DNA of 64,000 bases from Diphasiastrum complanatum (GCA_029204225.1 CM055094.1:11267153-11331152), one strand, 5' to 3'; shown: positions 11,140 to 26,292, numbered from the stretch's first letter. A program made the numbers and translations. Notes: generated by a model not told the origin, from the letters alone.

Positions 11140-12691
11140 CTACAAGTGTAGATGAAGCAAGGAACGAAGAGGAGTGTATCCAACCAATGGATCTTGAGTA
11201 TCAAGCTCTTATGAAGAATGGAACATGGAGATTGGTGGAGTTACCTAAGGACAAGAAAGCTATTGGATGCAAATGGATAGTTAAGGTAAAGACAAACCAA
11301 TATGGATCTATCAACAAGTACAAGGCAAGGTTAGTGGAAAAAGGATATGCTTAAGAACAAGGGATTGACTATGATGAGACTTTTGCACCCGTGGCAAAGA
11401 TGGTAAGCATTTGAGTCATCATCTCACTTGCTACACTTTATGGATGGGATCTATGGTAAATGAATATTACAAATGCATTTTTGAATGGTGATCTTGAGGA
11501 GGAAGTGTACATGGAGCAACCCAAGAGCTACATTTTATCAACAAAGCCAAATCATGTGTGTCTACTACAAAAGAGTTTGTATGGCCTTAAGCAGGACCAA
11601 TGAGTTGGTATGCTAAGCTTAACACCTTATTACTCTCTCAAGGCTTTGTTATGAATGAGTATGATCATTCACTTTATTGGTTTTCTGGAAATAATATTAC
11701 CATCTTGCTAATCTATGTCGATGATATCATCTTGAGTGATGGAGACAATCAAGATGTGGAGGATATCAAGAGTGCTCTTAAGAAGGAGTTTGAGGTGCAT
11801 GATCTTGGTATCTTGCATTACATTTTGGGAATAGAAGTCATTAGATCTTCTCAATCTACTTTCATTTGTCAAGAAAAGTATGCTAGTTCTATTCTAGAAA
11901 GATTTCATATGGTAGATGCAAAAGCTAGTGATACACCTATGGAGTCTCATGTAAATCTAACTATAAGAGGTAGTGAAAGATCCTTCAAGGACATTACTCT
12001 CTATAGAAAGCTAGTTGGTTCACTCATCTATCTAACCATTACTAGACTAGATCTAAGCTATTGTGTTGGAAGATTGAGTCAATTCATACAAGATCCTAGT
12101 GAGGAGCATTGGAAGCTAGGAAAACAAGTTTTGAGGTACATCATTGGAGCTCAAGATTTTGGCATATTGTATGAGGGATCATCATCTAATCTTTTTGGAT
12201 TTTCAGATTTGGACTATGCTGGAGATGTGATGGATAGGAAATCCATTAGCACTCATTGTATTTTCATAGGTGATGGAGCTATATCATGGATGTCGAAGAA
12301 ACAAGCCACTTTATCATTGTCATCTAGTGAGGCCGAGTAAAAAGCTCTTACACATTACACAAAGGAGATGGTATGGATCAAGAGGATGATCAAGGATCTT
12401 CACTTGCTGGATTTTTCAGAGAGCCCAATCATCTTCTATGACAATCAATCAGCCCAAAGGTTGGCAACCAATCCTATCTTTCATGCTAGGAGCAAGCATA
12501 TTGAGGTGCAATATCATTTTGTGAGGGAGCAAGTCATTGCAAATGAGGTGGTGCTTCAACATGTGTCCTCAAGGGAATGTGTAGTTGATATCTTCACCAA
12601 AGCATTGGGAAAGGACTTGTTCATGAAGCATAGGACTTCACTTGGAGTGTTATCAAAGTCTATGGTAAAACTAGTTGAAGAGGGAGTGTGA
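11140..12691 (+). pseudogene. Copia reverse transcriptase and RNase H
   Basis: The start of RT is stop-interrupted between 11140 and 11600 (motifs WRLVELPKDKKAIGCKW and YDETFAPVAKM can be read). From 11600 a 246-codon frame has the catalytic YVDD (LLIYVDDIILSDG) and the RNase H start (LVGSLIYLTITRLDLSY, SLSSSEAE). After an in-frame stop at 12338, a further frame to 12691 has IIFYDNQSAQRLATNPIFHA and CVVDIFTKALG. The stop at 12691 falls four bases inside the LTR, as is common in copia elements. Not functional as it stands. Confidence 0.9.
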
Positions 12692-13139
12692 AAAATTCAA
12701 CTAGTTTAATTATATTTGCTACATTTCTATATTTGACAAATTGAGGCCAACTTTATATTAGACTTAAAGTTTGACTTTTCAAAGTTAATAGGTCTAAATC
12801 TCATTTGAATAGACACTTTTTGAAAGTGTGGAAAAGTTAGAAGTCGAGTTTGAGTATATTCACATTTGAATGTTGGGTACATTGAATCTAGACCCAAAAA
12901 TAGAAGGATTTGCAGTTTGGAGGGAAAGCCAAGTCGTCAAATAGGGTTTGGACCTGTTATAAAAGTATGTAACTCGTGGAGAAGTAGATCTTCCCTCTTC
13001 TCTATCTCATTTCATGCTTATACATAGTTCTCTTGATATCTACTATCCATTGGTGCACTATACTTGTGATATCTTGCAATTCTATGTGTACGGACAACAA
13101 CGGTACTTTATGTTTTGATTCATCTTTGATCAGGTTCTA

Positions 13140-13399
13140 TTAGACTTTAAATTCTATTTTGTGTGTAGATGTTGATTTTTCTACATTGGCAAGATTGGTG
13201 GAGTAGTTTGTTTTGTAACCAAAGATCTTTAGTAGATTTGGATCTGAATTGATCCCAAATCTTTTGACGCAAGACATGATTGTAGATGTGTTTACCAAGG
13301 CATTGAGCATTAATGCACACAACAAATTTCGTGCATTGCTTAGTCCATGCACCGAGGGAATCAGTCGACCACTGCCTTCGTGCAGTAGTAGGATCGTTC

Positions 13400-13400
<1 letters not shown>
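13140..13400 (+). pseudogene. Scrap of a copia RNase H tail
   Basis: Near 13270-13340 the plus strand reads MIVDVFTKALSINAHNKF, the typical last block of a copia RNase H. Nothing else of the element is visible, and it follows the LTR of the larger copia element. Probably an independent, older fragment. Confidence 0.55.
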
Positions 13401-15639
<2,239 letters not shown>

Positions 15640-16541
15640 GCAGCAATTGAGAGAGCATTTGTTATGAAGGTGTAGAGCCTATATTAAAAGACTTTTCACT
15701 ACAAACACCGTTATAATCCATAACATCGCCTTTAACGTTGACTTTGTTGTAAAACCCCAATGGCCAACCTAAACACATAGTATTGCCTTTGCAAAGACAA
15801 CACCAAAAATAAACTCAAAATGTTTTGGTTGTCTCAAACAATGCCTTCAAGGTATTCCAAGCTTCTTTTGGTCATTTTGAATCTATGATGTAGAGAATAA
15901 TGGCATCCTTCATTGATAAATTGATCACATTTTAAGCTATTGGATGACTTTGTATAGCAAGAATAGCTACAAAAATGAAAATTTTCTTATGAATTTGATA
16001 ATTGAAATCTCAAATTGCACCTTAATCAAGCTTACGGTGTCACAGATTTAAGGTTTTGGTCTTAAACTAGCCCCACAAGCACCTTAAAACCCTAAAAAAT
16101 GTGATTTATGGCTAACTTGCCCACTTTGAAAATTTAGCTATCCATGCACAAATCTCTGATTTTAAATATTTTTGGATCAGTTTGTAGCTAATGGCTCCCA
16201 CATAGCTCCTTTCTACTCAAATTTGAAATAACAATCTCTCATTATATGATTCCATCCTTCTATTTTTGGATTTCCTACTACAAAGTTTCAGTAGGTAGAA
16301 TTTTAGAAGCTGGAGCAACCTACAGAACTAAAGACAAAAAATAGGGTCTCTTCAACTTGAAGGTTTTTAAACCTTAAAGTTTGAAGTGTTGAGGCCAATA
16401 TTGTTAAGATATTCACAAACTTGAAAAATGTTCCCTTAAATTTCGATCTTCGCCATTGATCTCAGGATGGTGATATAACATCTTGTGACCATTTAGCAAA
16501 GTTTAACTCACATCGATGATCTAGGTGCAATGTGCATCGAA
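15640..16541. other. Intergenic DNA, nothing recognised
   Basis: Mixed composition, stop-rich in all frames. No LTR junctions, primer sites or protein motifs noticed. Confidence 0.4.
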
Positions 16542-16640
16542 TCAATTTAGTGTACACACGTGAGGCCAATCTTTTACACTAGACACTAGCCAATTTAGTG
16601 TACACACGTGAGGCCAATCTTTTACACTAGAGACTAGCCA
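16542..16640. repeat. 50-bp tandem duplication
   Basis: The segment CAATTTAGTGTACACACGTG onward, through TTTTACACTAGA, occurs twice back to back with only one or two differences (ACACTAGCC against AGACTAGCC). Confidence 0.9.
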
Positions 16641-16650
16641 CAACTAAGTG

Positions 16651-16652
<2 letters not shown>

Positions 16653-16727
<75 letters not shown>
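16653..16727. repeat. (TA)n followed by (GA)n compound microsatellite
   Basis: About 40 bp of TA repeats run directly into about 35 bp of GA repeats. Confidence 0.97.
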
Positions 16728-16729
<2 letters not shown>

Positions 16730-16730
<1 letters not shown>

Positions 16731-18590
16731 CTACTTAATACACCATATTAGAATCTGAAAATTGCTATTGATGGGCCCTTAGATCATGACCCTGCCGAGT
16801 ATATTACAACAAAAGAAATTTCACTATTTTATGCATACAACTCCTTTTTCCAACTATTCATGATCCCTATGTGTAGCCAAACCTTTGTGTGTACATATAT
16901 TTTTCTATAGTGAACCAAATGAATGGGGGCTAATCTAAGGTTGGTACAGATGGCTACATGTTCTTTGTCAAATCAGTCCTTTTTATTGTTAAAATTGATG
17001 TGGTTTCAAAGTGATGAGGTTATGCACAAAACACTATTGTTAACACCACCCATTATAATAGATTTGACATTTTGGTTAAGAATATTGTTGTTGCTTGTCT
17101 TTGAGATTTACTTACCTCCCCAGTGCATCAAGGATCTTTTGGCGGAACAAAGAGTCTTTATGGATTTTCTTTTTTACCCTTTTCTACTTGCTTTTTCTGG
17201 CCATGCTTCTATAGAGGTCACACATGAAAGAGATTGATAAGGATTGCCCTTCCATGAGCCGCAAAATCCATACACATTTTCCAAAAATCAAAACTTAAAA
17301 GTAGACATTACCTATTTTACACCCTCTCATCTTATCGATTGATTTGATAGGCCCAATTTCATAACCTATGTTGACCATCTTCCTAATCACACCTTCATTT
17401 TTAGTTGCCAAAAGGAGGCCTTGCACGAGAAAATGTTTAAGAGACCATAAAGATGGAATAGTTTTTACATTCTAAACATGAAAAGAGTGAAGATGAAGTC
17501 ACAGCTGCAGCTTAAACACCAGGTCTTGTGAGGTAGGCATGCATAGGTATGATAAAAGACTGAACGGTTATTTTGATATAACTGTTGTTAATAAGGTTTT
17601 CCTTATTGAACGCCTTAGCAACTTTATGACGTGATTTTCCCAATGTGTGCTCCTTTGAAAATACATTTTCTGTTATGATATTGCAAAGGTCATATTCACT
17701 CTGCCTCCACAGTTTAATCAGAATTAACATGCACTCAAAAGCCCTTAAATAGGCTTGTGTGAAGACAATTTTGCATGCTCGATATCCTTGAAAAGAATTG
17801 CACTTGCCTTGCAGAAAACATTATATGGCACTCAAAGCAAGTAGTAGACATTCGTTTGATATCACTCAGAATGAAAACACTCTTCCATCCTAAAATGATA
17901 TCAACAAGCCAACCTTTTCCAGCTAGATCATGTGCATGCAATGTTACATAACAACTATGCCCTGGAAATTGACCACTTTTACACCGATGCACTCATGATT
18001 GTAACAGGTTTTTAGCGACCATGCCAAGACACCCATCACTTAAGGTCTACTTGACATGAAAACAACCTACTGCATTAGTCCTAGCATAGAAAATTGTCTA
18101 CCTATCTTGAAGGTACTGATACTATGACTCGGAAATTCATGATACATCACATTTTCTTTGAGTATGAATATGAATTGTAGCTGTGGTGGACGATCTCTAT
18201 AAATGGAGCACAGTGAAACCTTGTAAACAACTAAGCACAAACTTTCAGAAATCTGTCGCCTTTGGCACAAGGAACGCAGCAAACTGCATATCTTCTCAAA
18301 GAAACCATGCTGAAAAGTATAGGCCACTTTCTAACTAAAGTACCAAATACAAAAAACATCCAAACTACTTTCAATAATAAAACCACAAAAGTTGACTAAG
18401 GTTTGTATATGCTTTGTTTCATAGACTGCAGAATTTGACTGTCATTACCTTCTCTAGGGACTTTATAGGAAGATACAAATCAACCAAACAGTTTGTTGAG
18501 ATTATTTGACAGTACTCCCGTAGATTCGGTTAATGCACCAATCTGCTTGTTTGAACACGTAAGTCATCAGTCAGGCACATTGCACAGTGG
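16730..18590. other. Region 3' of the RBP gene, no other gene recognised
   Basis: Short open frames occur on both strands, but none carries a recognisable domain. For a minus-strand gene ending at 18598 this stretch is the downstream side. The part closest to 18598 probably includes the 3' untranslated region, but I could not pick a definite polyadenylation site. Confidence 0.4.
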
Positions 18591-18597
18591 GATGCAT

Positions 18598-21500
18598 TCA
18601 GCTTACTTGTTGCGGATATATTCCATACCCCTGATAAGTACCATATGCATATGCTCCAGGGTCTTGTGGAGGAGCTGTGAACCCATAACCCTCATAACCT
18701 TGTACAGGGCCGTGTCCTTGACCATAACCATAAAATCCCCCACTCCACTGGTTTGGATCCATTTGCGGTTGACCCCAACCTGACTGAGGCTGCCTCTGTA
18801 CAACCAAAAATAACAAAAGTTTGAAAGATCTCAAACATGGCAAGAGAAGTTCTATTGAGTACACCCTTGAGAACTGGTTAATTAGAAGCCTATAGGGAGC
18901 CTCCTAACACAAATTAGACAACAAATGAGAACTCTGTTCAGGAAGCAAACGTGCAATAAGAAAGAACAAACATACTTGTTTTTTGGTCGGAGTCCTCCCC
19001 CATGATAATCGGATGGTTTGTTGACCAATTATGGTGCCATGCAAGTTATGTAGAGCATCCTCAGCACTAGCTCTGCACCCCAAAAAGACCCTGAAGTTTA
19101 GGGTAAATATGATAGATTGCAAACTAGAAACCTCACAACCTAAACTAATGATGGGATGCCAAGTATATACCTGTTGGTATACTGCACAAACCCACAACCT
19201 TTACCAAAAGGAATCTTTACGTAGACAATCTCCCCAAACTGAGAGAAGACCTGCCTCAAGTCTTCATCTGTTGCATTTGGATCTAGCCCACCGACAAATA
19301 CCTGCACAGAATCATCACAACTTCATCACATGTAACAAATAAATAACTGACACTGTATACCTGGATACATCTCATGGAAGTCATCGTTCATAGTTAAGAT
19401 TTCATATCATTAGTCGGACACATTTAAGCAATCGTGTGGCATATATCATAGGACTTTCATGAAATGTCCAAATCAGACATGAGGGTCCGGGCCGGACGCG
19501 GGCGTCCGCGTCTGGCGTCCGGACCCGTCCGACCCCCGGGCGCGGGGTCGGAAGCGTCCATATTTTTTTTTTTTTAAATTTTTTAAATCTAAAAAAATCA
19601 AAAAAAAGTCAAAAAAAAAATTTAAAAAAAAAAAACCGGACGCATCCCGGGAAGCGGACGCACCCCTGGCGCGTTCGCATCCGGGGTCCGCCACGTTAGT
19701 CCAAATATATGGTCCCTTTATGATGCTTGTTTGCTTTACAGCAGTTAATAAATAAACGCATGGATATAGAAAACAGATGTGATTATGCAAGTGGAGGTGC
19801 CAAAATCCTTTTGAGGTCTCATGAGCAAGCTTTCCTCCTAGCTTCTGATTTGGGACTATCTGGTAGCAAGAATGAAGCTCCCCCCTGCCTTGGACCACTA
19901 TTTGTGTACTCTACTTTTGATATTCCGTTTCAAGATTGATCGGACGCTGACCAGATCTTCGTGCTTCTGACTCATTTGGAATGTGGTGACTATTCAGAAC
20001 AACTAGAATACCCTGGCCTGGCAGTGGTCTTGACCTTTCTGATACCTCACTAGCTGGCAGCTCATCACATTGCAACTAGCTCAAACACTAACTGCTAGGC
20101 CCCTGAAGGTCATCCTCAACCACCAACATAAATTAATGCACCTAAACTGGACCATCCTGTACCCGAAACATTCGGCAAACTACACAGTAATAATGCTCTT
20201 AGTTAGAGCTTTCATCTGATACCCATATTGCCCAAAAAAAAGTCAAAAAAAAAAAAAAACAAATTTCTGAACGTTTCTAGAAAAAATCCGAAACGCAATT
20301 CTGGACCACGTTTTGGAATCAGAGTGCAACTATGATCCATACACATGCATTCATGATTTGAAACTGGAAAGGATCGACCAAACAGGTTTCAAGAGTTTGT
20401 AGATTTCCACACATAACAAAAATAAAAAATGTGTTAAGTGCAAATTGAAGTTCATTGACTGGGTTTAAATGCTCCACAAACTTTCACGATTGAACTTTCA
20501 ATGCAAAATGTTTATTTCAAGCTGCTTGTCGAGCCCCAAACAAATGTCGGCACCTTGTCTTTCTTGTCACATCATAAGTTGTTGAATGTTCTAACTATTC
20601 TTTTTTGATCATACAATCACTCCCTAAAAAACTTATCCTTGTGTTAAACCTAACATGATTGGCCGAATCGCTCCAAAGGGCCCAATAAGCTACATTGATG
20701 GCCGATTATCACAAATAGACATATAGGCTAATCTTAAACATGAACTAGGATCTCCTGAACTACATTGTAGAAGCAATGTTTTTCAAATTGCAAATTCAAA
20801 TGAACCAAAATATACGGATATATGACAGTGGACACAAGTCTATTAAGTGCTAGTAACTAGTTGACTACTTTGTAACTCCTTGTTGACTACTTGAAGTATC
20901 TATTAAATCTTACTCAGGCTCTCACTACATAAAAAATAGCTATATTAAGTAACCCAATATAGCTACAAATATCCATCACGTAACACCTCCCTTATAATCA
21001 AGGTTGCAGTCCACGTTCCGGGATTTCCCATGAGGGTTTCCCGGAACGCAAATTTTTTTATTTTTGTATAGTTGCCAATATGGGTATCATGTGAAAGGAT
21101 ATCAAAAACGCAATTGTTATGCAGATCTGTTGCTTGATTTCAGATGGCTGCAGGCTACACTGATTAGAAATCTGGACATAGTAGATGGTTTAAGAAAACT
21201 GGCTGCATTTTCATATGGTTTCAGAAATTTGGACATCAGTAGATGGTTTCAGCCATAGATGCACCACGATTCAGAATCGTGTTTCGGGATTTTCCAAGAA
21301 TTGTGCAGAATCATTTTTTTTTTTTTGAAATTTAGGCAATATGGGTATCAGATGAAAGCTCTGATTGAGAGCATTATGACTGTGTAGTTTGCCGACTGTT
21401 TCGGGTGCGAAACACCAAAAAGTGTGTTTTCACTCAGGGAGTTGGAAGGCCAAATTATGAAGAGGCCTTACCATCGGGGCCGGGGTCTACCAGCAGCCCC

Positions 21501-24500
21501 CGGACCCCGCCGTTGGGGGGCGTTGCCCCCCAAACCCCCTACCGGGGGGCAACCGCCCCCCGAACCCCCTGTTTCAGCTATTCCAAAAGAAGTATACAAT
21601 TCCCGCCAGTCTAAGGAAGGCTCCTTCTAACTCTTTCTATCATTTTCTAACAGCAAACGGAATCAGTAGATCTGCAAACCATTGGCATCAGAACACCATT
21701 CAAAACTGATTTCTGATATCTATTGGAAAAGCATGTCCACCATTCAGTTATGGTTTAGTTAGTATTAAACTCAAAAAAAAAAAAATTTGGCAATTACTCC
21801 TTTTTCCAAAAAAAAAAAAAAAATTGCGATCCAGATCACTTTCCGGATCGCACGATCCGGAACGTTTTTGCAGCGGATCGCGATCCGCTCCAACACAGCT
21901 TATAATATTTTTGTCCCCATAAACGATGAGTTAGCTCTTTGTTGTTGTGGTAGACACTCTTAAAGATAATCCTTAGATCTGCAGATTCTATCCTATAAAT
22001 AAAGAGATGGAGGAATCTACCCCAACCCGAGGTCAAGTGTGTTGCAAGCTACAACCACGTGAGCACGTCTGGCAGGTATTCAAACATGTGGGTTGAGGAT
22101 GACTATCATCGACATAGCCATTAGTGTCAATGTTAGGCAAGAAGCTAGAAAACAAGCTATGGGATGGTCAAGCTAACTGCTACGCCATGTTGAGCACAAC
22201 GTGTTCATTATTAGTCACAACACCATGCCCAATATGTCAAATAGTTAAGGCCCGATCAAACGCAAGGTGGTAGTGTGACCCCAAGACCAGAACAAAAGAT
22301 AAAGTTTGCATATAGAAGATAGAATAGTTTAAATCAAATCAATTTCAATGCACTTTATTTTTAATCAAGCTTTTACTAATCGAATCAAAAAAATTAAAAT
22401 ATGAAAGAATATTTGAATACCGTTGGAAAAAGAAATGAGCTAACAAAGTAATTAATAGTTGAAAGAACACCTTGTTCTTATTGAAGAGAAAAGGGCCCAA
22501 GATCTATAATCATTGTCAAGAATAAAAGATTGTTAAATTGCATACCGTGGTATTGTTTGGATCATTCTCACTCGCAATGTTATGTGAAGTTGCACCTCCA
22601 TATGCTGAACCTTGATATGCAGCTGAAAACGGAAGGCAGATTAAACCAGTCAAATAATTGAAACAATTACAATACCACGAGAACTTGAAAACATGCCATG
22701 AATCTTGAAAAGTATTGAGTGGCGTACCAAATGTGTTAATAAGTTCAACAGGATTTGCATTCTTTTAGCTCCAGAAAAAGGAATGTAGCATTTCTTTATA
22801 GATGCTGCTAACTGAATTTAAAGGACAACTTCAAAGCACTTGAATCTGCTAGCTTGCTCACAAAGACACCTATTCAAAAACTTGAAATTGAAACAAAACT
22901 AGCATGTCTTGGGAATATAAAATAAGCAGCCTGAAAGTTTTGATGATAAACGAAATCTAAATCATCACCAGTCTCAATAATGAGAAAGCTAATAAGGGAT
23001 CCACAGACCAAGTGTGGTAAACTCGACTGAAGGACGACTCCTTGTACCTATTCTCTGTGCTGACTTAACAATATAGAAGCACCACTCTGGACATAATCAG
23101 AACTTCATGATGCTTATGTTCTTACCATAATACTACACTGGCGACCATGGAGGGGTAGCGATCTGGCTCCAAAGTTCACCAAGCTCATAAAATGAGTGAA
23201 CTGCATTAAAAACACAAACAGGGCGATGGACCTAAAGCATAGGCCAACCACTACACAAGATGCTTCGGACTGAATAAGTTTGTTCAGGGCCCCTTTGTGT
23301 AGAAGCCAGTTGCCATCCTGCTTTGAGACAAATAAAGTCTGATGAGCTCTAAAGGTAAAACTGACATCCAACTTGAGCATGTGTTTCACGATTCAAATAA
23401 TGATTCCAGTACTCAGCTGCTGAAATCAAGGACGAATCAAAGCAGAAACTGCTGAATAGGACGATTTAAAGCAGGAATTCCTTAGTAAGGAACAACGAAA
23501 GCAACAACTGCTGCATAGACGGATGAAAAAAAGGAACTGTAATTGAAGGATAACTGGAACCATAAAGGAAATAAGCAGGAGGGTACAGGAGAAAACTGAA
23601 TGAGTAAATGTAATAATAGCTTTATAAACTGCGAACAAAGAATACTGCAAAAGTCCATCTCCGATGTATGGCCAAAGAACAGCCTTCTGCAGCAGGCTAT
23701 GATGACTTTTCCTTGCTAACAAAGGAAACATGAGACCTAAAAGAATCTGTGATAGTTTCTCAGCATGAATCTTACAGTGAGGGTATACAACTGAAAGTGT
23801 CATGGATAAATTTCAAGTATCCATATTCACCAGCAACTTCAAGAACAACAATAGAAGATATAATTATATATGAGTCACTACTCCAATGGTTAAAGCCTTG
23901 TGATGACTCATAACCATGTCATACTAGATTCAATGTCATATTGATTAAGAACTTTCTATTATATTATGTGTATCTACAACTTTTCAGGAACTAATGACTC
24001 AGGAATGAGCGAGCTAAAAATAAGTTCTCCTAGGTCTACATACAAATACACCTCTGCTACTTCACAATCAAGTGACCCTGGATGTGTTACCGTGGATGCT
24101 GCATTCAAGTAAGATTTTATTTTAAATAGAACAAATCTGGTACTACACGTAGAGGACTAGTTTTATAGACTTACCTTTGAAATTGAACTGCTGAGCAGGT
24201 CCTAAAGCTTTTTTTGGTGTGGCTGTACCAAGCCGCATAGGACGACTAGAACAATACACTCCATTCATCTCAGTCATAGCACGAGTCTTCTCAAGCTCAT
24301 CACCAAATTTCACAAAGCCATAGCCCTTGGATCGCCCTGTAATGGTATCTATGATAACTTTGGCACCCTTGACAGATGGATAACGGCTGTGAAAAGTTTC
24401 ATGCAGAACAAAATCTGTAACATCTGAAGCAAGATCTCCAACAAAGATTGACTCATCAGATGCTGCCTCAGGCCGTCTGTCACCAATACCAAAAGAAGCC

Positions 24501-26001
24501 CAGTTCAATCTAAAAAGCTGCTCTGCCTGAGGCATTTGGACTCCATTGTAACTTTGCAAGGCTTTCTCGGCTGCAGTGTGAGAAACAAATTCAATGAATC
24601 CATAACCCTCAGAATGCCCTGTCTGCTTGTTGCGAATTACTTTTGCAAAGGCCACCTGAAGAAGCAGATGGTAGCAAGACAAATAAAACACCATGCCAAG
24701 CTACCAGGAACAAATTTTGCACACCAATTCAAACCAAAAACATTATCCAGGGCATGCTAATTCGACATTGATGGGTGCAAGAGCTCTTACCACATTCTAC
24801 AATCTTACTAAATCAATAGCTGACAATGACAAAACACTCAAAAACATTCGGATAAAATGAAGACCTAATATTGAAAGCATGATCCCAAAATTCTTAACAA
24901 TACAACTGCTCAGATTGTCGTTTCACCTATTCATGTCTTCTAACGTTTTGAAAAGTCGCTAGTTCTAGATTCACCTATTCCTAGTAACTGCTGGTTAATT
25001 ATTATCAAGTCAAGCTTGATTCTAATTACAATCTCAACTGCCAACAATTTCTCAACCATAATTTTAAGGAAACAAGAGGGCTTCTCATGAAACGTAGAGG
25101 ATTTAAGTGGCTTTTGACTGTCCATTCTTGAGGTGCAATAAACCATGCAAAGGTTTGCGTTCTCAAGAGATTTATAGGGAGAACTGCCTAATTTCTTCAC
25201 ATTGTCAGAAAGCCATTGCAAATCTAAGGGCAGACTACGAGTAAAAAAGGCTACATAGCCTGTCATAATAACTTCTACAAGTAGATTATAACCATTAAAA
25301 AAAATTCCAGGAATATTATAGCCCTTAAAAAAAAAGAAATATGATGCCCTTCAAAAAATATCAGCCCAAAAGGGGACAGCCTTGCCATCCTTAACGCTTG
25401 GGAGAGTATTTTTTACTCATCTTTCCATCCGGTTATAGCTAGGCGGAAAGCTCAACAGATGGCTCAGCCTACAGCCTCCTACATTTTAGGGTCGTTCCAC
25501 CGGATGCAAACATCGCTAGAAAATCCATTGCCAAATACATATATTGCCTTTAAAGTTTCTAAAAAGCATACACACCTTTAAAAGGGAAAAGCACTCCAAG
25601 CTTTAAAGTACAACTTGTCATCTTCAATAGAATGTCACACATACCTCGCCAGATTGGGCAAAGCAACTATACAAGTAATTTTCATCCATCCAATACAAAA
25701 GATCTCCGATCCAAAGACTTTTCAATTCGTCAGGCTGCTGCTGAGGCTGCTGGGAATGCAGGGCCTGCCCAGGGTTCACAAATCCCTGAGGCTGCATCAC
25801 TGACTGCGGTGGCATAAACCCCTGATGAGGTTGCATCATCTTTTGAGGAGGTATCATAACCGGCTGCGGCTGCGGTTGTGGCTGCATCAATGTCTGGGTG
25901 GGCTGCTGCATGATCGGCTGCTGTTGTTGCATCATCATCCACTGCTGACCGTCAGCTACGGGAGGCGCAAGGGGCCCAACTCCGCCTGGGTTCTGCATCA
26001 T
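18598..26001 (-). CDS. RBP47-like: RBP45/RBP47-type nuclear RNA-binding protein, six exons
   Basis: Exons: 26001-25645, 24655-24175, 22622-22546, 19301-19171, 19072-18976, 18795-18598. They sum to 1341 nt (446 residues plus stop). Every intron is GT-AG and the phases agree. The protein has a Met/Gln/Pro-rich start (1-90) and RRM1 (RNP2 LWIGDL 96-101, RNP1 GYGFIEF 136-142). RRM2 follows (IFVGDL 189-194, GYGFVKF 230-236), then a spacer and RRM3 (VFVGGL 306-311, GCGFVQY 340-346, RLSWGR 370-375). The tail is Tyr/Gly/Gln-rich. This is the plant RBP45/47/UBP1 group: nuclear proteins that bind U-rich or poly(A) RNA and join stress granules. Length and domain order fit the family. The ATG at 26001 is the first of two adjacent Met codons. 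RRM1 has slightly unusual residues (LLYWMDENYL). Intron 3 (3.2 kb) is packed with inverted repeats. The gene looks intact. Confidence 0.95.
19489..19700. repeat. GC-rich / oligo-A,T repeat in RBP intron 3
   Basis: Two GC-rich arms (about 19489-19558 and 19636-19695), full of GGACGC, GCGTCC and GGTCCGG motifs in both orientations, enclose a T-run followed by A-runs. The whole can fold back on itself. It resembles a foldback or MITE-like element, but no target-site duplication was identified. Confidence 0.6.
20161..21406. repeat. Long inverted repeat in RBP intron 3
   Basis: The 72-bp arm 20161-20232 (ACCCGAAACATTCGGCAAAC onward) is the reverse complement of 21335-21406 with five mismatches (about 93% identity). 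Similarity continues inward through an oligo-A/T run and a GAATTGCGTTTCGG-like stretch (20270-20325 against about 21245-21320). A third, partial copy of the arm lies at about 21055-21100, in the orientation of the right arm. The spacer is about 1.1 kb. This is the structure expected of a terminal-inverted-repeat DNA element or a pair of such elements. No transposase frame was found inside. Confidence 0.8.
21000..21060. repeat. Palindrome CGTTCCGGGA...TCCCGGAACG
   Basis: A perfect 10-bp inverted repeat with a roughly 15-base loop, followed by a T-run. The same GC-rich core plus T-run layout recurs at 21250-21330 and 21790-21900. Confidence 0.7.
21470..21570. repeat. GC-rich block with C/G homopolymer runs
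   Basis: About 100 bases dominated by runs of C and G (GCCGTTGGGGGG, CCCCCCAAACCCCC, ACCGGGGGGCAACC) in otherwise AT-rich intron DNA. The G runs on both strands could form quadruplexes. The Pro-rich frames through it are artefacts of composition. Confidence 0.6.
21780..21900. repeat. A-runs plus nested GATCCG palindromes
   Basis: Two A-runs are followed by GATCCAGATC, TCCGGATCGCACGATCCGGA and AGCGGATCGCGATCCGCT, each self-complementary. This is the same GC-palindrome plus oligo-A layout as elsewhere in intron 3. Confidence 0.65.
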
Positions 26002-26270
26002 CCTTCAAATTCTACTTCTGATTGATGATTCCAAATGCCCAATTTCTACCCAGCACTGGAGCACAGCCTCAGCAATCTTCTTACTCGTAGCTATCAGCAA
26101 GGAAGCCTATTCTAATAGCTTCCTAATCTCTCAGAAAGCAAACCCAACCTCGCCTAAAAAACCCAATTCCTAAACCTACACAAACATGATCATACTTCAG
26201 CTCTGATCATCCTTCAGCTTTTGAAAGACTTCGCTCCGATACCAAGCAGGGTGGAGCGTACAATTCTTGC

Positions 26271-26292
26271 GGAGGAGGAGGAGGAGGAGGAG
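26271..26292. repeat. (GGA)n in the 5' untranslated region of the RBP gene
   Basis: Seven GGA units, read as CT-rich (TCC)n on the transcribed strand, about 270 bases upstream of the start codon. CT-rich 5' leaders are common in plant genes. Confidence 0.7.

Larger units (their letters stand above)
9190..13100 (+). mobile_element. 5'-truncated Ty1/copia element with 3' LTR
   Basis: Domains occur in copia order: gag zinc knuckle, protease, integrase, reverse transcriptase, RNase H, polypurine tract, LTR. There is no 5' LTR or primer binding site; the coding region begins inside gag near 9190. Stops and frameshifts at about 9790, 10165, 10590, 11097, 11354 and 12340 show it cannot make a polyprotein. 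The 3' LTR starts at 12687 (TGTGAAAAATTC) after AAGAGGGAG and has a TATA-like TTATAAAAG near 12958. Its right end near 13100 is uncertain. Confidence 0.9.

Noticed and set aside
19473-19898. 141-codon minus-strand ORF in RBP intron 3
   Set aside because: It runs through the GC-rich/oligo-A repeat, and the Lys/Phe and Arg/Gly runs reflect base composition only.
21405-21630. Pro-rich plus-strand frames
   Set aside because: They result from C/G homopolymer runs inside the intron. No domain.
25615-26025. Plus-strand frames opposite RBP exon 1
   Set aside because: They are antisense shadows of the Gln/Pro-rich exon, whose minus-strand reading has RRM motifs and correct splice phases.
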